A stretch of 64,000 nt of DNA from Bryum argenteum (taxonomy: Eukaryota > Streptophyta > Bryopsida > Bryales > Bryaceae), in assembly GCA_037043015.1 (NCBI GenBank), contig CM073321.1, positions 41,064,420-41,128,419 on the forward strand, written 5' to 3'. The translations under genes were made by a program, and so were the position numbers. Under the pieces are notes generated by a model, which was given only the letters and a program-made list of their open reading frames with translations, had not been told where the DNA came from and searched no databases. Within the stretch, counting starts at the first letter, position 1, and each line of letters opens with the position of its first letter. Positions 45,687-56,893 of the stretch are shown here, in pieces.

Positions 45687-45755
45687 GTTCTCTTGTGTAG
45701 TTGGATTTGTTGTCTTTATTATGCAGGTACATTTGGTAAATGTGATGATCGTATT

Positions 45756-46199
45756 TCACGTATCTGTAAGTTGGGTTACAGAGAGCAAATTCTTGGCGAG
45801 TCCTGGGACAAAAAGGATGCTGTGGATGAGTAAGCTTTGTCCATTTGGAAGCCGAAGAGAAACTGAGCCGTATCCAATAGCTTTGTAAGTGGTGTTATCT
45901 CCCAAGAGTATTGTCTTAGGAGTATCCAAGTCATGATAGTCGGGAAACAAACCACGCAGCGGCGACATATGTTGGCTTGCCCCAGAATCAAGGTACCACT
46001 CTTCCGGTGAAGCGACAAGATCCAAAGTGACAGAAAATAAGGTTGCCGAATTGTTGGTTGTGGCGAAGTTGTTTTGTGGTTTCTGACTTTTGGCTTGGCC
46101 GAGATCCCGTTGCCTTTTTTGGCATTCAGGGCGTTTATGCCCAGGTATTCCAGAGTAGTGGCAGATGATAGAGGTAGTTGTTTTGGTTTGGAGGGACAT
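45756..46199 (-). pseudogene. Copia zinc knuckle and protease
   Basis: Same frame as gag. CHYSGIPGHKRPEC is a zinc knuckle with the second Cys changed to Ser. The protease signature WYLDSGASQHMS follows, with its DSGA active site intact, and then ILLGDNTTYKAIGYGSV and LFVPGLAKNLLSVTQL. A stop at about 45756 separates it from the integrase. Confidence 0.88.
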
Positions 46200-46376
46200 G
46201 CCGGGATGAATAGGGCGGAAGAGTTAGTTGGGATCATTGGAGTCGAGCTTGGGTTTGTCGTTCATAAGGTAGTTTTTGGAACTTTCTTTTGACGTAGAAT
46301 GCGCTCGCTTTTGAAGATGGTTTAGAAATGTTGATAGCATGTTGCTGCAGGATGTCTGAGAGTAATGTCGAAAAAG

Positions 46377-46919
46377 TTAAATCAATAATACCGCCTTGGG
46401 TAGGGCGCCCAAGAGCAGGTTCACGTGCTCCGAATCAGAGAAGATGCATCCGGTAGTTGCAGCTTCCTGCAGCAAGGATTGCCATGTTTCTAGGAATTTG
46501 ATGAGGTCATCAGAATCCGACATTTGGAGTCGGCATAATTGTTTGTGTAAGTTTACTTGACTGCCTTTCTTGGATTTTTCATATAGTTGTTTCAGACGAT
46601 CCCAAACAGCTTCAGATGCGGCGAGCGGGTGAAGGGAGAGTAGTTGTTTTTCTCCACAGTGGAGCAAAATGTCCGAGCGTGCTTTGGAATCCTTTAGGTT
46701 CCAGGCTGATAAGCCTTCAGGATTTGTTCTAGTTGGGGCAACTTCAGTGCCATCCACAACACTCCAGAGTTCGGAGCGGATGAGGAGCATCTTAAGTTTT
46801 ATTCGCCAAGTAGCATAATTTGCAGCAGTGAGTGCTGGGATAGAGTAAGCGCAAGGAGTTGCGCTAAAAGTTGGAGCAGCCATAATGATGTCTGGTGCAG
46901 ACAGAAAGGCTAGGCTCAC
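46377..46919 (-). CDS. Copia gag
   Basis: A 180-codon open frame encodes the gag core of a copia element (UBN2-like). It has YATWRIKLKMLLIRSELW near residue 35, AWNLKDSKARSDILLH, then AAWDRLKQLYE-type sequence (here EAVWDRLKQLYEKSKKGSQV) and KFLETWQSLLQEAATTG. The frame ends with a premature stop just after LLLGALPKA. It is preceded by the primer-binding site about 270 bp upstream on the minus strand. Confidence 0.88.
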   Translation of the reverse strand: MSLAFLSAPDIIMAAPTFSATPCAYSIPALTAANYATWRIKLKMLLIRSELWSVVDGTEVAPTRTNPEGLSAWNLKDSKARSDILLHCGEKQLLSLHPLAASEAVWDRLKQLYEKSKKGSQVNLHKQLCRLQMSDSDDLIKFLETWQSLLQEAATTGCIFSDSEHVNLLLGALPKAVLLI

Positions 46920-47190
46920 GGTTACTTAATGAGAAAGAGAAACAAAGATCATCTGCTTGTAGGTGAAGCATGTTCGTCTAGGTGCTAAGTGGTACAGCTG
47001 AGGCTGGAAGAAAATGCCTCGTCAGGGTGATCATCATTTGCCTGAACGAGGTAAAATGTTTCAGCATAGGCATGATAAGCACCATACATAGCTCCTTCGA
47101 TGCCTTACTACTCAGTTTCAAGTTATACAGAGCTTTGCTGTGTTGTAGGGCGATTCGAAGAGACGGAGAGAAGCACATGCCTCTCGGTTC

Positions 47191-47205
47191 TAAGCTCTGA
47201 TACCA
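47191..47205 (-). promoter_or_regulatory. Copia primer-binding site (initiator tRNA-Met)
   Basis: The minus strand reads TGGTATCAGAGCTTA right after the LTR. This is the standard copia primer site. Confidence 0.92.
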
Positions 47206-47383
47206 TGTTAGAGGAAAACGAGATGAAGAGATGGAAGCATGTTTTTGTATATTGATTAATGTGAGAGAGAAAGATACAATAGTTTTATGTTCTTGAGAAC
47301 AGCCGTGACTGTTCATAGTATCAAGAGGTACAACTGTACATCTCATGATCTGATGCTAAGCTGTATAATCTAATTATCTAAGA
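47206..47383 (-). repeat. Copia LTR, right copy (178 bp)
   Basis: Nearly identical to 42472-42649; the last bases are TATCTAAGA instead of CATGTAACA. Confidence 0.92.
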
Positions 47384-47543
47384 GGGGAGCTATGGCGGAT
47401 CTCCCAAGAAGACTTCACTGGCTTGCGGCAGACGGCGAGAAGAGGCGGCGCTGACTTGAAGAACGATTTCTATCAGTAGGAGACAAATTTGAGCAAGCCC
47501 TTTGGAAGAGAGGAGCGCCTTGAAGCCAGCTTTCCAAAGAGCT
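47384..47543 (+). repeat. Right LTR of the gag-only element, second part
   Basis: GGGGAGCTATGGCGGAT onward matches the left LTR at about 37182-37341. It stops at the 3.7 kb insert. Confidence 0.85.
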
Positions 47544-47676
47544 GAAAATATTGATATGTTCCGCGTGTATCTTGATTGATATTGAGGCAATGATATTCAG
47601 TATTATCTGTTGAGTGTGTTCATTGTATATGAGTTGTTGTTGATACTTATGTTGAGTGTTCTACGTGGTAATGCAG

Positions 47677-47994
47677 GATCCATTGAAAGTTAATGATGTC
47701 CTTGAGGAGGAGGAATCTGATGCCGACAGCGACTTATCGGCTATGAGAAAGGATGTCTTGGCTTATGTAGAGTCCAGGCGTTTAGAAATACCATTGTCCT
47801 CGGTTTCCAAAACTCCTCCTCTTGCCCCACCTGTCAGTCCCACTTCACGTGATGACTTTGATCGGTTTGCACGAGCAGTTAACATGCGAATTAAAAAGAA
47901 TGAGGCCAAAGCCAGACGTATCAACGAGAAAGCTTTAGCTAGACTTGCACCCAGACGTTCTCCGTGACTTGCCGCGAAGTTCAAATCCATATAG
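47677..47994 (+). pseudogene. ORF A: small acidic-to-basic protein upstream of ParB-like gene, copy 1
   Basis: A likely splice acceptor (AATGCAG, ending 47676) opens a frame that starts acidic (VLEEEESDADSDL), then has a Ser/Pro linker, and ends very basic (MRIKKNEAKARRINEKALAR, then RRSP). A TGA at 47965 cuts the frame, but LAAKFKSI continues to a TAG at 47992. The copy at 57741-57606 (-) ends in the same way (AKVSLRRSPRFKSKS), so the true end is the later stop. The upstream exon is missing or lies outside the insert. Role unknown; the basic tail suggests nucleic acid binding. Confidence 0.5.
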
Positions 47995-48133
47995 TTCTAT
48001 GTTCATTACTTGATACTTATAACATTTTTATACATTGTGAACGGCTTTATATTTGTATTAATCCTTTATTACTTATTTGATTTATGATTATTTATTTATT
48101 CCGATGTTGATATTTTGTTTTCTTATTTCTCAG

Positions 48134-50468
48134 ATGAGAATATCCGACTTAGGATCTCTTCAAGACGAAGAAGATGCCGTACTTCCTCAGAACTCTCCAG
48201 CTGCTCCAGTTCCTTATAGAGATGATATCGTTTTTGAAGCACAAGACAACGTAGCATGTCTTCTGCCATTCGGCGCGATAGTCCAATCCAATCCGAACCT
48301 CTTCCGAAAGCTATGGAAGATCTGGACGAACACGAGTCCCCTTCAGATGACGAAAACTCTCCTATGCCTGGAAGTGTCAACGTCGGCATCGTTCACATGC
48401 CTCCGCATCTTCAAAACAAAGACCCGGATTGGAGTGCCAACGAGATGCGAATGATTCTCAACAGTGATTCCATTGCAATCATAAACAGGTTCCGTTTCAA
48501 ACCTGTTCAGAAGTCTCGTATGCTCATTCCATTGTGCCGTTTGGTGTGTTACCCAAAGGTTCGACCTATCTCCAAACAAGATGTCCAGAAACTCGAAAAC
48601 GAGTTCAATAAAGGTTACCGAGAAGGAGATCGGGCAATGTATGTATCTCCATTCGATAGGAAAGGAAGAGAAAAAAATGTTGATGCAGGAGATGGTGTGT
48701 GGGAGAATCCGCTATGGAGAGATGCAAATGAAGAGTTCGAGAAGACTTTGATGTCGGATCCTGATTTATATGATCTCAGTGGCAAATACTTCTATGTATA
48801 CGAAGGTAACCACCGTTTGACAGCGTGGATGCGTCACATTGAGAGGTACCACCATATGGATCCATCATGGTACATCTCAGTTGATTGCATCATATTCGAT
48901 GCTCGCGGAGAAAGCAATCTCCTTCCTCACGCCATGAACAAAATCAATTGGTAAGTACTTGAAACATTATTCTTATTCATTTCATTTGAATTCGCTGTAA
49001 CCTAGACGTATTCTCATCTTTGTTTCTGCTCAATAGGTCTACTGAACATGACTATGTCGAAGATAGTTTATGTGCGAAGCTGCAACGCATGCGAAAGTTT
49101 GGTAAGTTGAAACTTGAAGATTTCAAGGATCTCATTACTCCGGAGGATTACCAAATTTGCCTAAAAGCTAAAGCAAGAAAAGAAACATGGTATCCTTTCA
49201 CAGTGGACGTCTTCGTCAAGTTCTTATATGCGGTAAGACTTCTTAATACGTACTAAACACTGCTATCTTGTACACGTTTCATTACAATTTCTTACTACTA
49301 CTTCTGTGCCATGTAGAGGAGGTTAGTGAAAGCATCGGATAATGCCGAAGCTACTTATTACGCCACTACCCCTAAATAAAAGCAAACGGGGCCAGGAGTT
49401 TGGAGTGCCATGGATAACGCCATCAAAGCAGAAATCAAATCTATCTCTGGCAAACAGTTCGACAAGATGGTTGCTGTGGCCAATAACCAACTTGGGAAAG
49501 TATTCCCGAAAGAGGTAAATACTTCTAGCTACTTAATTTCTAATGAGACTCAATACTGTTATTGATTAATACTGAAATTAACTACTTCTATTTGTTCTAT
49601 GTGCAGATCTATGCTCACTACAGCCAAAACCTGAAGCCCGACATGACGATCGAACGGTTGCACATGGTAGCCACCACCAATGTCCATTTCGATTTTAAGG
49701 GGAAGTGGCTCCAATGGTGGAATGCGCCGAATGATGTTCGTCGATTTGTCCACTTCCCAGTTGAGCGCCATATGAAGGATAAAACATTGCTAGCATTTCT
49801 GCCTTGCGCTTCTCTCTGGGCTCAGGTATATAATATTGAACCTCCCGTCATTACTGTACTCCCGTCATCGACTATGTACTTCATCCTAACGTGCTCTATT
49901 TTATTGCAGTTACAACAATCCCTCGAAAGTGAAATACAACAACTTCTGGAGGATGGCAAAATCCACATTTAATGGTCGGATGAAGTACTAACGCCATCCG
50001 CGTACGTTGAGAAATGGAGATTGCTTTTATGGGAAAAGGCCTTCGGCAACTACTTCGCTCAAAAGGCCATCCCGAAGTTCTTAAAAGGATCCAATATTCG
50101 TAAGATTAGTGGTGGCAAGGTTACTATTAAACGGCTCTTATTCCGGTACGTATTCACTTAGCTTTTTCATTTTCCTAGTCAATATGCAGAGTACTAAAAC
50201 CAGTAGTGTATTTTTCTGTACTTTTAGGATCGCAGGTTCCAATCGACGCTTGATTGGCGACGAAAATCTCTACAACAGTCCTCCGCAAACCTTCACCCTG
50301 CCATCTTACGCGGAGCGGATAGCTTAGGAATTTGTCGCTGCCCCTTCTCCCGTCTTATCGGACAGTAGTAGACGTCGACGCTTTAGCTCGAGAGTGCTTG
50401 CGTTTATAGACAATGAGGCTGATCAGTGTGACCAACACTTTAATGGTCGTTCACCATCAGCGTCGTAG
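48134..50468 (+). pseudogene. ParB-like domain gene, copy 1, six exons, premature stops
   Basis: A TTTCTCAG acceptor lies directly before ATG 48134. That frame shifts near 48250 into the main frame, whose own ATG is 48256. Exons end and start at clean GT-AG sites: 48950/49037, 49232/49317, 49514/49607, 49825/49920 and 50145/50228. The frame stays consistent across all five introns. Exon 1 has RMLIPLCRLVCYPKVRPISK, GYREGDRAMYVSP and YVYEGNHRLTAWM (48802-48828), matching the beginning and G-x-H-R-x-x-A box of a ParB/sulfiredoxin fold. Later exons encode an unknown Trp-rich region (KWLQWWNAPNDVRRFVHFP). Stops at 49376 (TAA), 49970 (TAA) and 50325 (TAG) interrupt it; the last stop is 50466. ParB-fold proteins clamp DNA or act as nucleases; function here is unknown. 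Confidence 0.65.
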
Positions 50469-50699
50469 GTTTGGTTTGCACTACGTAGGGTCATATAGAA
50501 GTTTTACGGCTTTGGTCATACATGTGGTTTTATTATATGTTTTTATATCTATATATGACGTTACCTATTTATCATGAACGTTAAACGCTTTCTTAATTTA
50601 TATCTAAATGTTTAAGTTTTAAATTCAGTGCAAACTAAAAGTTTCAGAACATTTCTTTATTTTCAGTTGGAGTGATTCAATCTAGCCAATGTTGGTAGG

Positions 50700-50830
50700 G
50701 GCTCTAGTTTACTATTTGTATAGCTCAGGATAGCTTCTAAACGACGCACAGCAACGCTCAAACGAGTCCGAGGAGAATCGAACTCGGACCACTACAATGC
50801 TACGTGAATGTCTTTTTGCCCTCCTACTAC
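50700..50830 (-). repeat. tRNA-like SINE-type remnant, copy 2
   Basis: On the minus strand GGTCCGAGTTCGATTCTC (B-box-like) is followed by GGACTCGTTTGAGC, as in the copy at 35690-35825. The A-box end is degraded. Confidence 0.4.
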
Positions 50831-51290
50831 AAGGAGACACGGAAAGACGACTTTAAGTTATAAACTTCAGATTATATATACCAAAGCATTTACATATAAT
50901 TTTGATAATGTAATAGGAAATTGATGACGTCAGCCCTAATTATAATCTACAGTTTAAAATACTTAAAGTAAATTTATTGAATTGTATCAGTTACATATAA
51001 TGATGTCAACCCGAATTTAATTAACTTTTACTTAAACTTACAGGTGGAATATTTATGAATATTTACAGGTGGAATATTGTAGGACCCCAATACCATGTAA
51101 AGAAATGCATAAAGGACCTATATCCACGGTTTTGGGTACTTTTATGCCTAAATATAACCATTTCAAAATTTCAGCACCACCCATTCCATGGTAATAGGGC
51201 CATTAACTTTGAAAATTTTTATTTCTTACCGCTCAAAGTTTACTGCTCACCGCTCACCGCTCAACGCTCACACCGGTGGTTTCCCCAGCC
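50831..51290. other. No gene seen; right end of the 3.7 kb insert
   Basis: AT-rich sequence with an imperfect GCTCACCGCTCACCGCTCAA run at 51235-51275. Confidence 0.45.
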
Positions 51291-51773
51291 TAGGCTTCCT
51301 CTTTTTGGATCATGGACGGAGGAATGGTGATCAATTAAGTGAAAGCATGTCTACTGTGGAGGGCAAATGGAAGGCCTAACTTTGAGGCCGCATAACTCAA
51401 GTTGTAGGAAGAACCTCCAGACATGCTTTCGGATTTAAGTACATCATCAAGCTAGCTCTTTGTGGACTTCTAGCTTGCCTCAAGAAGAGCAAGGACAAGG
51501 GAGATACGACCATTTCAGTGGCCAAGGGTCCAGCTGAGGTTGGACCCCAACTGTACTTCTTCTTCTCCCATTGTTTTTTTTGTGATTTTCATTGCATTGA
51601 TCATGTGTTGGTGGTTACGTGATGGTGAATTATGGGTATACATGAATGCATGCTATAATTTCATTCTCTTAGAGGTTTGGAGTCCATTGCTTGGAAGGGC
51701 TAGGTTAGTGTGTCTACACTCCCAAACGGCCCAACTCTATGGCTTTTCTTCCCACCGGTTGAATTGCTCATAG
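51291..51773 (+). repeat. Right LTR of the gag-only element, third part
   Basis: Matches the left LTR from about 37340 to its end at 37820, finishing GAATTGCTCATAG. TTTCCT follows. Confidence 0.85.
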
Positions 51774-52261
51774 TTTCCTAATCAAAGAGATGGCGGTTCA
51801 TACAGTGTAAAGAATGAATGAAAGAGATGGTGGTTTATACAGTGGAAAGAATGAGTTATCGATTGACACACTTCACGGCACACACAACACACGCGCCTCG
51901 GCTCCACTGCTTCCGCGCCTTTGCTCCACCAACAATTCTAGCGGCAACAAAGCCGCGCGAAACCACGACACCAAAACCCCTGCTAGACTAAGCGCGCCAG
52001 TACTCCAACCAAGCAAAAAAACTTCTCGAACGAGCAAAAAGCGCCACACGCAGCAAAGGGCGCGTCTCAAAAACAGAAAAAACAATGGCCATGGTGGTTG
52101 GAAAGTGATGAGCGCCATCATGACAAGCTGGCAGCTGCCATATACACGCCCTTCCACACTGTGAAGTCAACCACCAACCAATTTCAACAACTACGATCAA
52201 GCTCAATCAACGGTTCTCTTGTTAAAAGGAAATTCCAAAGATATCTTCAGAAGTCTTATAC
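51774..52261. other. No gene supported
   Basis: Flank between the gag-only element and the ParB-like copy 2. Arg/Ser-rich ORFs occur on both strands without a recognisable motif. It may be intronic sequence of the minus-strand gene. Confidence 0.4.
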
Positions 52262-52349
52262 TTAATATACATAGTTTTTTGCCCATTTTGTACCCACCTT
52301 AGTTTGCTTCCACCCCAATGAGGATTTTCTACAAAATCGTTAGTCGATT
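52262..52349 (-). pseudogene. ParB-like gene copy 2, part beyond the solo LTR
   Basis: On the minus strand the reading NDFVENPHWGGSKLRWVQNG matches the GVWENPLW region of copy 1. It continues in frame from the piece at 57469-56894 once the solo LTR and one target duplication are removed. This shows that the LTR inserted into the gene's first exon. Confidence 0.55.
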
Positions 52350-53316
52350 TGTCGCGGCCCTAATTACTCCCTACTCTTTTTTGCTTGATAAGCCTTACTT
52401 ACTTGCGGAATCTCAGCTCACTTTGTTGGTAGCAACCGGTCACAACTTAACTACCATTGAACATGCCATGCAAGTACAATGTTAGCACCACTTCTAATTA
52501 AGGTGTCCAACTCACCTTGACCACCCAACACACTACCCGGTACTTGTAACTCAGAATTCCCACCACTACTAGAAATCGTGTTATTTGTGACCAACAAATA
52601 TATGACTGCTTGGTAACTATGACTACAAAATGATTACGAGACGTCTAAACATCGTAAAAATCAATTGCCTGTCATTCGCCTGCCATTGACTTTTGGTTGC
52701 ATCGGACACTAAACAAAGAGAGGGCTGCAAGGCTAACGGCATCCACCTCTTCTCATTCCTCCTTTACATGGCTAATCGCAAGTTATTCTGCAATCATTGC
52801 CTTTTGGGACTATTAGTTAGTTTTTCATCGATCTGACATATCTTTAACATGTTTGGCTGACATGGACATTGGAAAGTCCATCAGTAGTCGTCTATTGTGA
52901 AGAACTCCACTTAGTATTTCTAAAGGATCCCCCATGTGGCATGTTCGTTTTTTACCTATTCTAAATCTGTTGTAAATGAGTGCTGACATGGAGAATGCAA
53001 AGTCATTTTGTTATCATTTTATATTGATTACTTCAGTTATTTTTCTTTATGATCTGACATGGCTTATTTTTTTTCTATTTAGTTTTTCTATTTAAAAAAT
53101 ATTAGTTGATGTGGAAAATTTAGTGTCATTTTGTAGTCATATGTTGTTGAAGACTTGAGTTATATGTTTTTTAGAATCCGAAGTGGCCGTTTGGTTATTT
53201 CATTATTTATTATTGTTAATATATATTTCTGACGTGTATTAGGCGTAGTCATTGAGCAGTCATTTGATGTCAATAACTGCAGCTTCTTGTTTTTTTAGAT
53301 GATATGTCCCTTTAAC

Positions 53317-53567
53317 CTCAATTCCGTTAAAATGGCACTATGCCATGTGCCATTTTGTCACACCAAATCTTACATATGTGCTCACACGGAAGGGTGTATT
53401 CTATAATATCAAATTTTTTTAAATAATATCACTCCTTTATATAAATTGTCACTCATTTTCCATAATATCACCTTCAGATTCTATTATATCACATGGTTTT
53501 TGAACTGCAGTTCAGAAAGTTGAGGTGTGCCATTTTAGCAGCATAACACCATTTTAACGGAATTGGG
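53317..53567. mobile_element. MITE nested in the CACTA element (251 bp)
   Basis: An imperfect terminal inverted repeat of about 26 bp: CTCAATTCCGTTAAAATGGC on the left faces CCCAATTCCGTTAAAATGGT on the right (inverted). The inside is AT-rich with repeated AATATCAC. The target duplication is not clear, so the superfamily is open. Confidence 0.75.
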
Positions 53568-54779
53568 ATCTTTTCATTATTTTACCTCATTTATTCTACT
53601 TGTTATATAGTTTTTGACGTGGGTAATTGGGAGTCATACTTCAGTCATTTGTTGCATTTCGCTACAGTTAATGTTGTTTTATTTATCCTATATGGCTGAC
53701 ATGGCAATACATTTATTCAAAATATCATTATTCTTATCCAATAGGGCTAACAGATGACAAATTTAGGCCTTGTGACAAATTTCATTAGTCTTTCAACATG
53801 ACCGTAAGGTTGACATAAGACTCATTAAATAATGTGAAATTGGAATTTACAAAAATTAGTGTAGGCAGAATATTCATAAATTAGTGTGGTCAAACTTATC
53901 AAACCCTAACCCTAAGTGCACCACATATTATGGTCTGCACCATCTCTCAGCCTCTCTTTTTCTTATACCATTTTTTGAAGTTTAGATTACTCTCTTTTCT
54001 CTTAATCTGAAGCTTTCTTGTTCTTGAGTTTTTTTATTAAAGTTCCTCTCTTCTCCTTATTACTTTGCACTTATTGCCTTTGGTTTAGAGTAGTTGATTC
54101 ATAGTAGTTAGAGAAAAGCACAAACATTACTAATTAGACATGCATCTTTTTTTTGTTTTAATTGTGAGTTTAGGTGTTATGAACTTATGATGCCATCTCT
54201 GAGTAAGGAGTGTGGAGAAGAATGGTTGTGAAGGTATGTCTATCTTCTTCCTTTCCTTTATTCTGTTTTTTGATTGTAAGCGCGGTAGGAAGTTCAAGCA
54301 AATGGTGATTACAAACCCTGAAGTAATGTTTTTAGCAACCTAACACTTAAACAAAGATGAGAGAATACACACATGCCGATAATGAAGCCTACCAAAAAAT
54401 TTCAGCACTCAATCTTCAAGAATAGTAACTCGGCAATCTTCAAAACCCTAATGTTGTCGGCGCTGCCATACGAGGGCTGAGATTTTAGGGTTTTGATCTT
54501 AAAACTATAGTACGACTTAGAAATGACATAGCAGTGACTTAGAAATGAACCAAAATATGACTAAAGAATGACTCGTAGGGAACCAGTTTTCATATTTTTC
54601 AGCAAGCATTGAAACCACTAGTTCTGAATATATGACTTTGAAATGACTTGATCAATATAGGGAAGGACTACTGATTGATCAATATAGGGAAGGACTACTA
54701 ATTGACACGAGAAACAAGAAAAATCTAGTCAATTTGACCAACCATAATCGGACACGAGTTCGCCACGTCATCTCCCGCG

Positions 54780-55350
54780 CATCTACTTCGTATGTCGACG
54801 AACTACATTCCGCTACGCCATGAGTCATGTCTTCGCTCTAGTCATAAATAAGTAATAACGGCTAATAGCTACAGTCATAAATCAGTCACACTATGAATTC
54901 CATAACACAAGCCACGTCATCAATCCCGCCTCCACATCAGATTTGGACCAACCAGAGTTGGCCACGTCAGCAGTCATGGCCACCATATAGTCATAAATCA
55001 CCAGTCACGCCTAAAAGCTATAGTCATAAATCAGTCACATTATGAACTCCAAAAATATAGCCACGTCATCATTCCCACCTCCACGTCAGAAGTGGACCAA
55101 CCAGTACTAGCCACGTCAACAGTCACGGCCACGCTATAGTCATAAATCAGCAGTCACCCCTAACAGCTATAGTCATAAATCAGTCACACTAAGAACCCAC
55201 AAAAAACTAGACACGTCAGCATTTCCGCCTCCACGTCATATTTGGACCAACCATAGACGGCCACGTCAGCAGTCATTACTACCGGATACAGTCATAAATT
55301 AGTCACAATAAGATACTGAAAAAACTTGACACGTCATCTCTCGCGCCTCC
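54780..55350. repeat. CACTA subterminal repeats (right arm)
   Basis: Four copies of a unit of about 120-130 bp containing TAGTCATAAATCAGTCAC and GCCACGTCA. Looser TGACATGG...GTCATTT units occur in the left arm (52680-53280). Such repeats bind the transposase complex in known CACTA elements. Confidence 0.8.
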
Positions 55351-56893
55351 ATATCGGATTTCTACCCCCCCTGCCCGAATCCCACTTCAGTTCCACGTTG
55401 GAAGCCACGTCGAAAAATCCCGCCAAGTGAGAATCCACGTTGGCAGCGGAGGCGTTGACGTGAGGATGGATGAAATCGCAGTCATATGTACCGTTAGGAA
55501 GACAAGACTTGGTACCTACGACCACAGAATGACAAAAAATATCAAAATGACCAACAGGTATATCCGGGCCGGTTTCGGTACGTATGATCGGAATTACAGT
55601 CATTTCTACAAGACAAAAATATGACAATTTCTAGTAGTGCATCAACACATAGGCGTGCCACTTCGTGACACACGGCGGCCTTCCACAAATATCCAAGCTC
55701 CCAAGGGTGGCACCATTCACTCTCGGAGCTAACCGCCCTTACTCATTGTCCAACTTCCTACTAGTCCCCTTCCACATTCTCTCTCTCACTCCATTCATAA
55801 CTCTACCGGAAACACTCCCGGAACCAGTACTAGCATTCCCGAGGACTAGCTTGGAGTAGGACTCGTTCTAATCCAATGTTGCGGGATGCTTAAGAGCATT
55901 CCACAATCCCCAAGGTGTGGGAGTGAGGCTTCCTTTCCATGCCTCACCCTTTTGGATCACTCCCCGGAACTAGCACTACTTATCACGGGGACTAAGTTGG
56001 GGCCACTTCCCAACCCCATGTTTAGAGATGCTCCAAAGCACATTTTCATTTCCCCAAGATGCGGGAGTGAGGCCCATCCCAAGCCTCCCCATTCGAGCCA
56101 CCCCGGCTCTCCTTGGCACCATGTGGAAGTGAGAAGGGAGACCACCCCTCCTCATAGTACCCTCTAGAGTCTTCGGTAGGCCCCCCCTCTTATGTGGAGG
56201 GGCCTTCCGTGACACATTTTTCTTTTCAAAGACCACCCGTTCTTGCCTAGTCTCAAATACGGGTCGTAGCTTCTCCTCGGGCTAGCTCCTAGCTAAGGTA
56301 TCCAGATGGAACGTGCATGCTCATTTTCGACATTTGCTCTTTGAGTAGATATTGATGGACTACTTGTTTGCCCTAATTGGATCTGTCTTAAGGGAGATAT
56401 GCCCCTCTGAACATTCGGTGTCCCGCGAGGCAACATTCCCGAGTCCCGAAGTCCCGACCACTTTAAGGAGCCATATCTCCTAAACGATTGTTTTGCTCAT
56501 CATGAGCCTTAGCATTTTAGAAAGCCCTTATCATTAGCTTTCCAAATATATGAAACATGTCGCCCTTCATGAAGGTCGACACATGGAGTCTCGAAAGGAA
56601 ACACTCACGATTCGGAGTGTTCCGGAACGCGCTCCAACTCTGGAGAGCCATATCTCATGACTCAGAACTCCAAATTGCGCGTTTATTGGACCCATGGGTG
56701 CGTGCTCAAACAAGGTATTCAACCATGTAAGGCACGCTACCAAGTTTGTCCCAAGCACGACGCCATTGCGTGCTGTTTGCTCGAGACTCCCCTTAGTCAC
56801 CTCACCTTGTCTCTTGCCAAGCCCAGGACGTCACCCCCAGGGTCCTTTTGGCTCACCACGGTGTTCGGACATCTTTTTGAAAGGTATGTGACA

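Larger units (their letters stand above)
42472..47383 (-). mobile_element. Ty1/copia retrotransposon, full length (4912 bp)
   Basis: It is bounded by two 178 bp LTRs. The minus strand carries, in order, primer-binding site, gag, protease, integrase, RT and RNase H, the copia order. The left flank GGGGG (42467-42471) and right flank GGGG(A) (47384-47388) fit a 5 bp target duplication. Removing the element rejoins the right LTR of the gag-only element. I count six differences between the two LTRs (about 3%), so insertion is not very recent. Gag to early integrase is in one frame and late integrase to RNase H in another, with one frameshift near 45188 and several nonsense codons. Confidence 0.93.
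47544..51290 (+). mobile_element. 3.7 kb insert carrying a two-ORF ParB-like unit
   Basis: The insert interrupts the right LTR between GAGCT (47543) and TAGGCTT (51291). AGCT and AGCC at the two junctions may be a short target duplication. I see no long terminal inverted repeats and no transposase. It holds ORF A, the ParB-like gene, a SINE-like remnant and a run of GCTCACCGCTCACC-type units (51235-51275) near its right end. Whether it moves as a unit or is gene-bearing DNA captured by another process is open. Confidence 0.6.
36424..51773 (+). mobile_element. Gag-only LTR retrotransposon (TR-GAG type) with two nested insertions
   Basis: Two direct repeats of about 1.4 kb flank an internal region that encodes only a gag protein. 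The left LTR is 36424-37820. The right LTR is broken into 41721-42471, 47384-47543 and 51291-51773, which total about 1396 bp, equal to the left one. The breaks are a copia element (42472-47383) and a 3.7 kb insert (47544-51290). TTTCC or TTTCCT occurs just before the left LTR (36419-36424) and just after the right one (51774-51779), so a 5-6 bp target duplication is likely. There is no protease, RT or integrase, so it would need another element's enzymes to move. Without its insertions the element is about 6.7 kb. Confidence 0.8.
52564..55639. mobile_element. Nonautonomous CACTA (En/Spm) transposon, 3076 bp
   Basis: The ends are CACTACTAGAAAT on the left and its inverted complement on the right, the standard plant CACTA termini. 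The next bases are also partly inverted (GTGTTATTTGTGAC against GTCATATTTTTGTC). The flanks CAC (52561-52563) and CAT (55640-55642) are a 3 bp target duplication with one change; the uninterrupted LTR at about 6310 reads CCCACCAACAC there. No transposase ORF is present, so it must be moved in trans. Both arms contain subterminal repeats, and a MITE lies in the left arm. Confidence 0.92.
52350..56893 (-). mobile_element. Solo LTR of gypsy family A containing a CACTA element
   Basis: Starts TGTCGCGGCC and ends TATGTGACA, like the LTR at 6101-7622. Without the CACTA insertion it is about 1465 bp. The flanks CGATT (52345-52349) and CGGTT (56894-56898) are a 5 bp target duplication with one mismatch. 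No internal retrotransposon sequence remains, so it arose by recombination between two LTRs. It splits a ParB-like gene. Confidence 0.85.

Noticed and set aside
52564-55639. CACTA transposase gene inside the element
   Set aside because: No ORF of useful length or motif inside; the element is nonautonomous.
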